A stretch of 64,000 nt of DNA from the NCBI GenBank assembly GCA_964057225.1, contig OZ059900.1, forward strand, positions 17,313,638 through 17,377,637, read 5' to 3'. The stretch comes from Auanema rhodensis. Lineage: Eukaryota > Nematoda > Chromadorea > Rhabditida > Rhabditidae. Below, piece by piece: positions 1-11,285 of the stretch. The position numbers were made by a program, and so were the translations under genes. Position 1 is the stretch's first letter; every line of letters begins with the position of its first letter. Under the pieces are notes generated by a model, which searched no databases, was not told where the DNA came from, and saw only the letters and a list, made by a program, of their open reading frames with translations.

Positions 1-86
1 TGTCAATGAAACCTAGCTCAAAATTGTTCGTACAACGTCTAGTTCCACTTTCACGACAAAAAAACCGGGGTTAGAAAATTAAGGAA

Positions 87-123
87 ATTAGCATATTCTG
101 AGGGCACGCCCCTTATGGCTAAT
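87..123. other. Imperfect hairpin-forming inverted repeat, one per monomer (shown in M1)
   Basis: ATTAGC (87-92) with ATA (93-95) can pair with TAT (114-116) and GCTAAT (118-123), leaving one bulged G at 117. Inside it, AGGG (101-104) pairs with CCCT (110-113) around a CACGC loop. The five bases TTCTG at 96-100 are unpaired. The element is kept in nearly all monomers. Whether it forms in DNA or in a satellite transcript is unknown. Confidence 0.6.
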
Positions 124-130
124 ATTGATT

Positions 131-140
131 AAATCGATTT
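131..140. other. Perfect 10-bp palindrome AAATCGATTT, one per monomer (shown in M1)
   Basis: The sequence equals its own reverse complement and contains a ClaI site (ATCGAT). I saw no monomer in which it is changed, even in M91, M103 and M115, where the neighbouring base is substituted. It could be a dimeric protein-binding site, but that is inference only. Confidence 0.65.
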
Positions 141-196
141 TTGTTCATATGAGTCGTCAAATGCAACGAATTTTAGCGTGTTACATACTAAAATGA

Positions 197-211
197 AGCA
201 TTTTACATGCT
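197..211. other. Short hairpin AGCAT-TTTAC-ATGCT (shown in M1)
   Basis: A perfect 5-bp stem with a 5-base loop in the consensus. It is broken on one side in M61 (GGAAGTATTTT) and in M74 and M79 (GAAACATTTT) with no compensating change opposite, so the stem is not strictly maintained. Confidence 0.5.
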
Positions 212-266
212 GAACACTAGAAAAATACAAAAACACAGTATTTCCCATGAGAAATATTTTATTATG

Positions 267-278
267 CTGGAAAACCAG
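267..278. other. Short hairpin CTGG-AAAA-CCAG (shown in M1)
   Basis: A perfect 4-bp stem with an A4 loop, extendable by one G-T wobble. It is altered in M64 and M68 (CTGA) and M75 (CTGT) without compensation. A weak element, noted because it is repeated in almost every monomer. Confidence 0.4.
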
Positions 279-1026
279 TTTTTGGAAATTTCGCTGTAAA
301 CAAGGTTTTGACTTACGATTTCATGTGTTCAAACTCATGCAATGTCAATGAAACCTAGCTCAAAATTGTTCGTACAACGTCTAGTTCCACTTTCACGACA
401 AAAAAACAGGGGTTAGAAAATTAAGGAAATTAGCATATTCTGAGGGCACGCCCCTTATGGCTAATATTGATTAAATCGATTTTTGTTCATATGATTCGTC
501 AAATGCAACGAATTTCAGCGTGTTACATACTAAAATGAAGCATTTTACATGCTGAACACTAGAAAAATACAAAAACACAGTATTTCCCATGAGAAATATT
601 TTATTATGCTGGAAAACCAGTTTTTGGAAATTTCGCTGTAAACAAGGTTTTGACTTACGATTTCATGTGTTCAAACTCATGCAATGTCAATGAAACCTAG
701 CTCAAAATTGTTCGTACAACGTCTAGTTCCACTTTCACGACAAAAAAACAGGGGTTAGAAAACTAAGGAAATTAGCATATTCTGAGGGCACGCCCCTTAT
801 GGCTAATATTGATTAAATCGATTTTTGTTCATATGAGTCGTCAAATGCAACGACTTTCAGCGTGTTACATACTAAAATGAAGCATTTTACATGCTGAACA
901 CTAGAAAAATACAAAAACACAGTATTTCCCATGAGAAATATTTTATTATGCTGGAAAACCAGTTTTTGGAAATTTCGCTGTAAACAAGGTTTTGACTTAC
1001 GATTTCATGTGTTCAAACTCATGCAA

Positions 1027-1368
1027 TGTCAATGAAACCTAGCTCAAAATTGTTCGTACAACGTCTAGTTCCACTTTCACGACAAAAAAACAGGGGTTAG
1101 AAAATTAAGGAAATTAGCATATTCTGAGGGCACGCCCCTTATGGCTAATATTGATTAAATCGATTTTTGTTCATATGAGTCGTCAAATGCAACGAATTTC
1201 AGCGTGTTACATACTAAAATGAAGCATTTTACATGCTGAACACTAGAAAAATACAAAAACACAGTATTTCCCATGAGAAATATTTTATTATGCTGGAAAA
1301 CCAGTTTTTGGAAATTTCGCTGTAAACAAGGTTTTGACTTACGATTTCATGTGTTCAAACTCATGCAA
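1027..1368. repeat. Exemplar consensus monomer (M4)
   Basis: M4 carries none of the diagnostic variants and serves as the reference unit; M5, M13, M14, M20, M21 and many others look the same. Landmarks by position within the monomer are: an A7 run near 59-65; GGGTTAG at 68-74; an imperfect hairpin at 87-123; a 10-bp palindrome containing a ClaI site at 131-140; an NdeI site (CATATG) near 147-152; a short hairpin at 197-211; two A5 runs at 221-225 and 229-233; the palindrome AAATATTT at 252-259; and a hairpin at 267-278. Because 342 is divisible by three, any frame without a stop would stay open across the array. None does, so every frame is closed in the consensus. Confidence 0.95.
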
Positions 1369-3420
1369 TGTCAATGAAACCTAGCTCAAAATTGTTCGTA
1401 CAACGTCTAGTTCCACTTTCACGACAAAAAAACAGGGGTTAGAAAATTAAGGAAATTAGCATATTCTGAGGGCACGCCCCTTATGGCTAATATTGATTAA
1501 ATCGATTTTTGTTCATATGAGTCGTCAAATGCAACGAATTTCAGCGTGTTACATACTAAAATGAAGCATTTTACATGCTGAACACTAGAAAAATACAAAA
1601 ACACAGTATTTCCCATGAGAAATATTTTATTATGCTGGAAAACCAGTTTTTGGAAATTTCGCTGTAAACAAGGTTTTGACTTACGATTTCATGTGTTCAA
1701 ACTCATGCAATGTCAATGAAACCTAGCTCAAAATTGTTTGTACAACGTCTAGTTCCACTTTCACGACAAAAAAACAAGGGTTAGAAAATTAAGGAAATTA
1801 GCATATTCTGAGGGCACGCCCCTTATGGCTAATATTGATTAAATCGATTTTTGTTCATATGAGTCGTCAAATGCAACGAATTTCAGCGTGTTACATACTA
1901 AAATGAAGCATTTTACATGCTGAACACTATAAAAATACAAAAACACAGTATTTCCCATGAGAAATATTTTATTATGCTGGAAAACCAGTTTTTGGAAATT
2001 TCGCTGTAAACAAGGTTTTGACTTACGATTTCATGTGTTCAAACTCATGCAATGTCAATGAAACCTAGCTCAAAATTGTTCGTACAACGTCTAGTTCCAC
2101 TTTCACGACAAAAAAACAGGGGTTAGAAAATTTAGGAAATTAGCATATTCTGAGGGCACGCCCCTTATGGCTAATATTGATTAAATCGATTTTTGTTCAT
2201 ATGAGTCGTCAAATGCAACGAATTTCAGCGTGTTACATACTAAAATGAAGCATTTTACATGCTGAACACTAGAAAAATACAAAAACACAGTATTTCCCAT
2301 GAGAAATATTTTATTATGCTGGAAAACCAGTTTTTGGAAATTTCGCTGTAAACAAGGTTTTGACTTACGATTTCATGTGTTCAAACTCATGCAATGTCAA
2401 TGAAACCTAGCTCAAAATTGTTCGTACAACGTCTAGTTCCACTTTCACGACAAAAAAACAAGGGTTAGAAAATTAAGGAAATTAGCATATTCTGAGGGCA
2501 CGCCCCTTATGGCTAATATTGATTAAATCGATTTTTGTTCATATGAGTCGTCAAATGCAACGAATTTCAGCGTGTTACATACTAAAATGAAGCATTTTAC
2601 ATGCTGAACACTAGAAAAATACAAAAACACAGTATTTCCCATGAGAAATATTTTATTATGCTGGAAAACCAGTTTTTGGAAATTTCGCTGTAAACAAGGT
2701 TTTGACTTACGATTTCATGTGTTCAAACTCATGCAATGTCAATGAAACCTAGCTCAAAATTGTTCGTACAACGTCTAGTTCCACTTTCACGACAAAAAAA
2801 CAGGGGTTAGAAAATTAAGGAAATTAGCATATTCTGAGGGCACGCCCCTTATGGCTAATATTGATTAAATCGATTTTTGTTCATATGAGTCGTCAAATGC
2901 AAAGAATTTCAGCGTGTTACATACTTAAATGAAGCATTTTACATGCTGAACACTAGAAAAATACAAAAACACAGTATTTCCCATGAGAAATATTTTATTA
3001 TGCTGGAAAACCAGTTTTTGGAAATTTCGCTGTAAACAAGGTTTTGACTTACGATTTCATGTGTTCAAACTCATGCAATGTCAATGAAACCTAGCTCAAA
3101 ATTGTTCGTACAACGTCTAGTTCCACTTTCACGACAAAAAAACAAGGGTTAGAAAATTAAGGAAATTAGCATATTCTGAGGGCACGCCCCTTATGGCTAA
3201 TATTGATTAAATCGATTTTTGTTCATATGAGTCGTCAAATGCAACGAATTTCAGCGTGTTACATACTAAAATGAAGCATTTTACATGCTGAACACTATAA
3301 AATAACAAAAACACAGTATTTCCCATGAGAAATATTTTATTATGCTGGAAAACCAGTTTTTGGAAATTTCGCTGTAAACAAGGTTTTGACTTACGATTTC
3401 ATGTGTTCAAACTCATGCAA
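1027..3420. repeat. 7-monomer HOR, copy 1 (M4-M10, divergent)
   Basis: The order is: two plain monomers; one with TTGTTTGTAC, ACAAGGG and CTATAAA; one with AATTTAGG; one with ACAAGGG; one with CAAAGAATTT and CTTAAATG; and one with ACAAGGG and CTATAAA. This copy differs from the other four: its sixth monomer (M9) lacks the GCTTTAAAC change, and its last (M10) has CTATAAAATAAC. It is therefore an older or separately evolved copy. Confidence 0.85.
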
Positions 3421-4104
3421 TGTCAATGAAACCTAGCTCAAAATTGTTCGTACAACGTCTAGTTCCACTTTCACGACAAAAAAACAGGGGTTAGAAAATA
3501 AAGGAAATTAGCATATTCTGAGGGCACGCCCCTTATGGCTAATATTGATTAAATCGATTTTTGTTCATATGAGTCGTCAAATGCAACGAATTTCAGCGTG
3601 TTACATACTAAAATGAAGCATTTTACATGCTGAACACTAGAAAAATACAAAAACACAGTATTTCCCATGAGAAATATTTTATTATGCTGGAAAACCAGTT
3701 TTTGGAAATTTCGCTGTAAACAAGGTTTTGACTTACGATTTCATGTGTTCAAACTCATGCAATGTCAATGAAACCTAGCTCAAAATTGTTCGTACAACGT
3801 CTAGTTCCACTTTCACGACAAAAAAACAGGGGTTAGAAAACTAAGGAAATTAGCATATTCTGAGGGCACGCCCCTTATGGCTAATATTGATTAAATCGAT
3901 TTTTGTTCATATGAGTCGTCAAATGCAACGACTTTCAGCGTGTTACATACTAAAATGAAGCATTTTACATGCTGAACACTAGAAAAATACAAAAACACAG
4001 TATTTCCCATGAGAAATATTTTATTATGCTGGAAAACCAGTTTTTGGAAATTTCGCTGTAAACAAGGTTTTGACTTACGATTTCATGTGTTCAAACTCAT
4101 GCAA
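3421..4104. repeat. Two-monomer spacer between 7-monomer blocks (M11-M12)
   Basis: M11 carries the rare GAAAATAAAGG variant and M12 carries AACTAAGG with CGACTTT. The pair separates the first 7-monomer block from the second and is reproduced at 10602-11285, which helps define the 7,181-bp duplication. Confidence 0.85.
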
Positions 4105-6498
4105 TGTCAATGAAACCTAGCTCAAAATTGTTCGTACAACGTCTAGTTCCACTTTCACGACAAAAAAACAGGGGTTAGAAAATTAAGGAAATTAGCATAT
4201 TCTGAGGGCACGCCCCTTATGGCTAATATTGATTAAATCGATTTTTGTTCATATGAGTCGTCAAATGCAACGAATTTCAGCGTGTTACATACTAAAATGA
4301 AGCATTTTACATGCTGAACACTAGAAAAATACAAAAACACAGTATTTCCCATGAGAAATATTTTATTATGCTGGAAAACCAGTTTTTGGAAATTTCGCTG
4401 TAAACAAGGTTTTGACTTACGATTTCATGTGTTCAAACTCATGCAATGTCAATGAAACCTAGCTCAAAATTGTTCGTACAACGTCTAGTTCCACTTTCAC
4501 GACAAAAAAACAGGGGTTAGAAAATTAAGGAAATTAGCATATTCTGAGGGCACGCCCCTTATGGCTAATATTGATTAAATCGATTTTTGTTCATATGAGT
4601 CGTCAAATGCAACGAATTTCAGCGTGTTACATACTAAAATGAAGCATTTTACATGCTGAACACTAGAAAAATACAAAAACACAGTATTTCCCATGAGAAA
4701 TATTTTATTATGCTGGAAAACCAGTTTTTGGAAATTTCGCTGTAAACAAGGTTTTGACTTACGATTTCATGTGTTCAAACTCATGCAATGTCAATGAAAC
4801 CTAGCTCAAAATTGTTTGTACAACGTCTAGTTCCACTTTCACGACAAAAAAACAAGGGTTAGAAAATTAAGGAAATTAGCATATTCTGAGGGCACGCCCC
4901 TTATGGCTAATATTGATTAAATCGATTTTTGTTCATATGAGTCGTCAAATGCAACGAATTTCAGCGTGTTACATACTAAAATGAAGCATTTTACATGCTG
5001 AACACTATAAAAATACAAAAACACAGTATTTCCCATGAGAAATATTTTATTATGCTGGAAAACCAGTTTTTGGAAATTTCGCTGTAAACAAGGTTTTGAC
5101 TTACGATTTCATGTGTTCAAACTCATGCAATGTCAATGAAACCTAGCTCAAAATTGTTCGTACAACGTCTAGTTCCACTTTCACGACAAAAAAACAGGGG
5201 TTAGAAAATTTAGGAAATTAGCATATTCTGAGGGCACGCCCCTTATGGCTAATATTGATTAAATCGATTTTTGTTCATATGAGTCGTCAAATGCAACGAA
5301 TTTCAGCGTGTTACATACTAAAATGAAGCATTTTACATGCTGAACACTAGAAAAATACAAAAACACAGTATTTCCCATGAGAAATATTTTATTATGCTGG
5401 AAAACCAGTTTTTGGAAATTTCGCTGTAAACAAGGTTTTGACTTACGATTTCATGTGTTCAAACTCATGCAATGTCAATGAAACCTAGCTCAAAATTGTT
5501 CGTACAACGTCTAGTTCCACTTTCACGACAAAAAAACAAGGGTTAGAAAATTAAGGAAATTAGCATATTCTGAGGGCACGCCCCTTATGGCTAATATTGA
5601 TTAAATCGATTTTTGTTCATATGAGTCGTCAAATGCAACGAATTTCAGCGTGTTACATACTAAAATGAAGCATTTTACATGCTGAACACTAGAAAAATAC
5701 AAAAACACAGTATTTCCCATGAGAAATATTTTATTATGCTGGAAAACCAGTTTTTGGAAATTTCGCTGTAAACAAGGTTTTGACTTACGATTTCATGTGT
5801 TCAAACTCATGCAATGTCAATGAAACCTAGCTCAAAATTGTTCGTACAACGTCTAGTTCCACTTTCACGACAAAAAAACAGGGGTTAGAAAATTAAGGAA
5901 ATTAGCATATTCTGAGGGCACGCCCCTTATGGCTAATATTGATTAAATCGATTTTTGTTCATATGAGTCGTCAAATGCAAAGAATTTCAGCGTGTTACAT
6001 ACTTAAATGAAGCATTTTACATGCTGAACACTAGAAAAATACAAAAACACAGTATTTCCCATGAGAAATATTTTATTATGCTGGAAAACCAGTTTTTGGA
6101 AATTTCGCTTTAAACAAGGTTTTGACTTACGATTTCATGTGTTCAAACTCATGCAATGTCAATGAAACCTAGCTCAAAATTGTTCGTACAACGTCTAGTT
6201 CCACTTTCACGACAAAAAAACAAGGGTTAGAAAATTAAGGAAATTAGCATATTCTGAGGGCACGCCCCTTATGGCTAATATTGATTAAATCGATTTTTGT
6301 TCATATGAGTCGTCAAATGCAACGAATTTCAGCGTGTTACATACTCAAATGAAGCATTTTACATGCTGAACACTATAAAAATACAAAAACACAGTATTTC
6401 CCATGAGAAATATTTTATTATGCTGGAAAACCAGTTTTTGGAAATTTCGCTGTAAACAAGGTTTTGACTTACGATTTCATGTGTTCAAACTCATGCAA
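4105..6498. repeat. 7-monomer HOR, copy 2 (M13-M19)
   Basis: This has the standard order of the 2,394-bp block, with GCTTTAAAC present in its sixth monomer (M18). Its last monomer, M19, has a private TACTCAAATG change near 6345 that is absent from the corresponding monomers M26, M40 and M47. Confidence 0.9.
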
Positions 6499-8892
6499 TG
6501 TCAATGAAACCTAGCTCAAAATTGTTCGTACAACGTCTAGTTCCACTTTCACGACAAAAAAACAGGGGTTAGAAAATTAAGGAAATTAGCATATTCTGAG
6601 GGCACGCCCCTTATGGCTAATATTGATTAAATCGATTTTTGTTCATATGAGTCGTCAAATGCAACGAATTTCAGCGTGTTACATACTAAAATGAAGCATT
6701 TTACATGCTGAACACTAGAAAAATACAAAAACACAGTATTTCCCATGAGAAATATTTTATTATGCTGGAAAACCAGTTTTTGGAAATTTCGCTGTAAACA
6801 AGGTTTTGACTTACGATTTCATGTGTTCAAACTCATGCAATGTCAATGAAACCTAGCTCAAAATTGTTCGTACAACGTCTAGTTCCACTTTCACGACAAA
6901 AAAACAGGGGTTAGAAAATTAAGGAAATTAGCATATTCTGAGGGCACGCCCCTTATGGCTAATATTGATTAAATCGATTTTTGTTCATATGAGTCGTCAA
7001 ATGCAACGAATTTCAGCGTGTTACATACTAAAATGAAGCATTTTACATGCTGAACACTAGAAAAATACAAAAACACAGTATTTCCCATGAGAAATATTTT
7101 ATTATGCTGGAAAACCAGTTTTTGGAAATTTCGCTGTAAACAAGGTTTTGACTTACGATTTCATGTGTTCAAACTCATGCAATGTCAATGAAACCTAGCT
7201 CAAAATTGTTTGTACAACGTCTAGTTCCACTTTCACGACAAAAAAACAAGGGTTAGAAAATTAAGGAAATTAGCATATTCTGAGGGCACGCCCCTTATGG
7301 CTAATATTGATTAAATCGATTTTTGTTCATATGAGTCGTCAAATGCAACGAATTTCAGCGTGTTACATACTAAAATGAAGCATTTTACATGCTGAACACT
7401 ATAAAAATACAAAAACACAGTATTTCCCATGAGAAATATTTTATTATGCTGGAAAACCAGTTTTTGGAAATTTCGCTGTAAACAAGGTTTTGACTTACGA
7501 TTTCATGTGTTCAAACTCATGCAATGTCAATGAAACCTAGCTCAAAATTGTTCGTACAACGTCTAGTTCCACTTTCACGACAAAAAAACAGGGGTTAGAA
7601 AATTTAGGAAATTAGCATATTCTGAGGGCACGCCCCTTATGGCTAATATTGATTAAATCGATTTTTGTTCATATGAGTCGTCAAATGCAACGAATTTCAG
7701 CGTGTTACATACTAAAATGAAGCATTTTACATGCTGAACACTAGAAAAATACAAAAACACAGTATTTCCCATGAGAAATATTTTATTATGCTGGAAAACC
7801 AGTTTTTGGAAATTTCGCTGTAAACAAGGTTTTGACTTACGATTTCATGTGTTCAAACTCATGCAATGTCAATGAAACCTAGCTCAAAATTGTTCGTACA
7901 ACGTCTAGTTCCACTTTCACGACAAAAAAACAAGGGTTAGAAAATTAAGGAAATTAGCATATTCTGAGGGCACGCCCCTTATGGCTAATATTGATTAAAT
8001 CGATTTTTGTTCATATGAGTCGTCAAATGCAACGAATTTCAGCGTGTTACATACTAAAATGAAGCATTTTACATGCTGAACACTAGAAAAATACAAAAAC
8101 ACAGTATTTCCCATGAGAAATATTTTATTATGCTGGAAAACCAGTTTTTGGAAATTTCGCTGTAAACAAGGTTTTGACTTACGATTTCATGTGTTCAAAC
8201 TCATGCAATGTCAATGAAACCTAGCTCAAAATTGTTCGTACAACGTCTAGTTCCACTTTCACGACAAAAAAACAGGGGTTAGAAAATTAAGGAAATTAGC
8301 ATATTCTGAGGGCACGCCCCTTATGGCTAATATTGATTAAATCGATTTTTGTTCATATGAGTCGTCAAATGCAAAGAATTTCAGCGTGTTACATACTTAA
8401 ATGAAGCATTTTACATGCTGAACACTAGAAAAATACAAAAACACAGTATTTCCCATGAGAAATATTTTATTATGCTGGAAAACCAGTTTTTGGAAATTTC
8501 GCTTTAAACAAGGTTTTGACTTACGATTTCATGTGTTCAAACTCATGCAATGTCAATGAAACCTAGCTCAAAATTGTTCGTACAACGTCTAGTTCCACTT
8601 TCACGACAAAAAAACAAGGGTTAGAAAATTAAGGAAATTAGCATATTCTGAGGGCACGCCCCTTATGGCTAATATTGATTAAATCGATTTTTGTTCATAT
8701 GAGTCGTCAAATGCAACGAATTTCAGCGTGTTACATACTAAAATGAAGCATTTTACATGCTGAACACTATAAAAATACAAAAACACAGTATTTCCCATGA
8801 GAAATATTTTATTATGCTGGAAAACCAGTTTTTGGAAATTTCGCTGTAAACAAGGTTTTGACTTACGATTTCATGTGTTCAAACTCATGCAA
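6499..8892. repeat. 7-monomer HOR, copy 3 (M20-M26)
   Basis: This follows copy 2 directly and matches it monomer for monomer over 2,394 bp, apart from the private change in M19. The adjacency implies a recent tandem duplication of the seven-monomer block. Confidence 0.9.
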
Positions 8893-10259
8893 TGTCAATG
8901 AAACCTAGCTCAAAATTGTTCGTACAACGTCTAGTTCCACTTTCACGACAAAAAAACAGGGGTTAGAAAATTAAGGAAATTAGCATATACTGAGGGCACG
9001 CCCCTTATGGCTAATATTGATTAAATCGATTTTTGTTCATATGAGTCGTCAAATGCAACGAATTTCAGCGTGTTACATACTAAAATGAAGCATTTTACAT
9101 GCTGAACACTAGAAAAATACAAAAACACAGTATTTCCCATGAGAAATATTTTATTATGCTGGAAAACCAGTTTTTGGAAATTTCGCTGTAAACAAGGTTT
9201 TGACTTACGATTTCATGTGTTCAAACTCATGCAATGTCAATGAAACCTAGCTCAAAATTGTTCGTACAACGTCTAGTTCCACTTTCACGACAAAAAAACA
9301 GGGGTTAGAAAATTAAGGAAATTAGCATATTCTGAGGGCACGCCCCTTATGGCTAATATTGATTAAATCGATTTTTGTTCATATGAGTCGTCAAATGCAA
9401 CGAATTTCAGCGTGTTACATACTAAAATGAAGCATTTTACATGCTGAACACTAGAAAAATACAAAAACACAGTATTTCCCATGAGAAATATTTTATTATG
9501 CTGGAAAACCAGTTTTTGGAAATTTCGCTGTAAACAAGGTTTTGACTTACGATTTCATGTGTTCAAACTCATGCAATGTCAATGAAACATAGCTCGAAAT
9601 TGTTCGTACAACGTCTAGTTCCACTTTCACGACAAAAAAACAGGGGTTAGAAAATTAAGGAAATTAGCATATTCTGAGGGCACGCCCCTTATGGCTAATA
9701 TTGATTAAATCGATTTTTGTTCATATGAGTCGTCAAATGCAACAAATTTCAGCGTGTTACATACTAAAATGAAGCATTTTACATGCTGAACACTAGAAAA
9801 ATACAAAAACACAGTATTTCCCATGAGAAATATTTTATTATGCTGGAAAACCAGTTTTTGAAAATTTCGCTGTAAACAAGGTTTTGACTTACGATTTCAT
9901 GTGTTCAAACTCATGCAATGTCAATGAAACCTAGCTCAAAATTGTTCGTACAACGTCTAGTTCCACTTTCACGACAAAAAAACAGGGGTTAGAAAATTAA
10001 GGAAATTAGCATATTCTGAGGGCACGCCCCTTATGGCTAATATTGATTAAATCGATTTTTGTTCATATGAGTCGTCAAATGCAAGAATTTCAGCGTGTTA
10101 CATACTAAAATGAAGCATTTTACATGCTGAACACTAGAAAAATACAAAAACACAGTATTTCCCATGAGAAATATTTTATTATGCTGGAAAACCAGTTTTT
10201 GGAAATTTCGCTGTAAACAAGGTTTTGACTTACGATTTCATGTGTTCAAACTCATGCAA
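8893..10259. repeat. Four-monomer tail (M27-M30)
   Basis: M27 has CATATACTG. M28 is plain. M29 has AACATAGCTCGAAAT and CAACAAATTT plus a private TTTTTGAAAATT. M30 has a one-base deletion giving GCAAGAATTT, so it is 341 bp. The same four, without the private change, occur at 16074-17440. Confidence 0.9.
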
Positions 10260-11285
10260 TGTCAATGAAACCTAGCTCAAAATTGTTCGTACAACGTCTA
10301 GTTCCACTTTCACGACAAAAAAACAGGGGTTAGAAAATTAAGGAAATTAGCATATTCTGAGGGCACGCCCCTTATGGCTAATATTGATTAAATCGATTTT
10401 TGTTCATATGAGTCGTCAAATGCAACGAATTTCAGCGTGTTACATACTAAAATGAAGCATTTTACATGCTGAACACTATAAAATAACAAAAACACAGTAT
10501 TTCCCATGAGAAATATTTTATTATGCTGGAAAACCAGTTTTTGGAAATTTCGCTGTAAACAAGGTTTTGACTTACGATTTCATGTGTTCAAACTCATGCA
10601 ATGTCAATGAAACCTAGCTCAAAATTGTTCGTACAACGTCTAGTTCCACTTTCACGACAAAAAAACAGGGGTTAGAAAATAAAGGAAATTAGCATATTCT
10701 GAGGGCACGCCCCTTATGGCTAATATTGATTAAATCGATTTTTGTTCATATGAGTCGTCAAATGCAACGAATTTCAGCGTGTTACATACTAAAATGAAGC
10801 ATTTTACATGCTGAACACTAGAAAAATACAAAAACACAGTATTTCCCATGAGAAATATTTTATTATGCTGGAAAACCAGTTTTTGGAAATTTCGCTGTAA
10901 ACAAGGTTTTGACTTACGATTTCATGTGTTCAAACTCATGCAATGTCAATGAAACCTAGCTCAAAATTGTTCGTACAACGTCTAGTTCCACTTTCACGAC
11001 AAAAAAACAGGGGTTAGAAAACTAAGGAAATTAGCATATTCTGAGGGCACGCCCCTTATGGCTAATATTGATTAAATCGATTTTTGTTCATATGAGTCGT
11101 CAAATGCAACGACTTTCAGCGTGTTACATACTAAAATGAAGCATTTTACATGCTGAACACTAGAAAAATACAAAAACACAGTATTTCCCATGAGAAATAT
11201 TTTATTATGCTGGAAAACCAGTTTTTGGAAATTTCGCTGTAAACAAGGTTTTGACTTACGATTTCATGTGTTCAAACTCATGCAA

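Larger units (their letters stand above)
1..1026. repeat. Left-edge monomers M1-M3
   Basis: M1 has ATTTTAGCG instead of ATTTCAGCG plus a private change giving CCGGGG. M2 has GATTCGTC instead of GAGTCGTC. M3 has AACTAAGG together with CGACTTT. This order (ATTTTAG, GATTCG, AACTAAGG plus CGACTTT) leads into the first 7-monomer block and is repeated at M79-M81 (26674-27699). The array clearly extends beyond the left edge, since position 1 happens to coincide with the chosen monomer start. Confidence 0.85.
3298..10478. repeat. 21-monomer, 7,181-bp super-repeat, copy 1
   Basis: Rare markers in this interval recur exactly 7,181 bp downstream: CTATAAAATAAC (3297 and 10478), GAAAATAAAGG (M11 and M32), CATATACTG (M27 and M48), CTCGAAAT (M29 and M50) and the GCAAGAATTT deletion (M30 and M51). 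The period is 21 x 342 minus the one deleted base. The boundaries are uncertain by about 150 bp, because the break lies between the ACAAGGG/ACAGGGG site and the CTATAAAATAAC site of M10 and M31. Confidence 0.9.

Noticed and set aside
25-41. A second CENP-B-like site around GTTCGTACAACG
   Set aside because: Only the TTCG and the A match; the CGGG half is absent.
68-74. Telomere repeat (GGGTTAG)
   Set aside because: A single copy per 342 bp inside a satellite monomer, not tandem. In AT-rich DNA of this size a 7-base match is unremarkable.
289-305. A CENP-B box in each monomer (TTCG....A..CAAG)
   Set aside because: It matches 7 of the 9 core positions. By my rough estimate, about one such match is expected by chance in 342 bp on two strands. 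The CGGG core is not intact, and M18, M25, M39 and M46 change an internal base.
1-342. rDNA spacer, 5S rRNA or tRNA gene cluster
   Set aside because: No conserved rRNA sequence, cloverleaf or A/B box pair could be found in the monomer; GTTCGTAC only partly resembles a B box.
1-342. Promoter or terminator signals such as TATA-like stretches or T5 runs
   Set aside because: AT-rich sequence produces such matches by chance in every monomer, and nothing adjacent to them is a gene.
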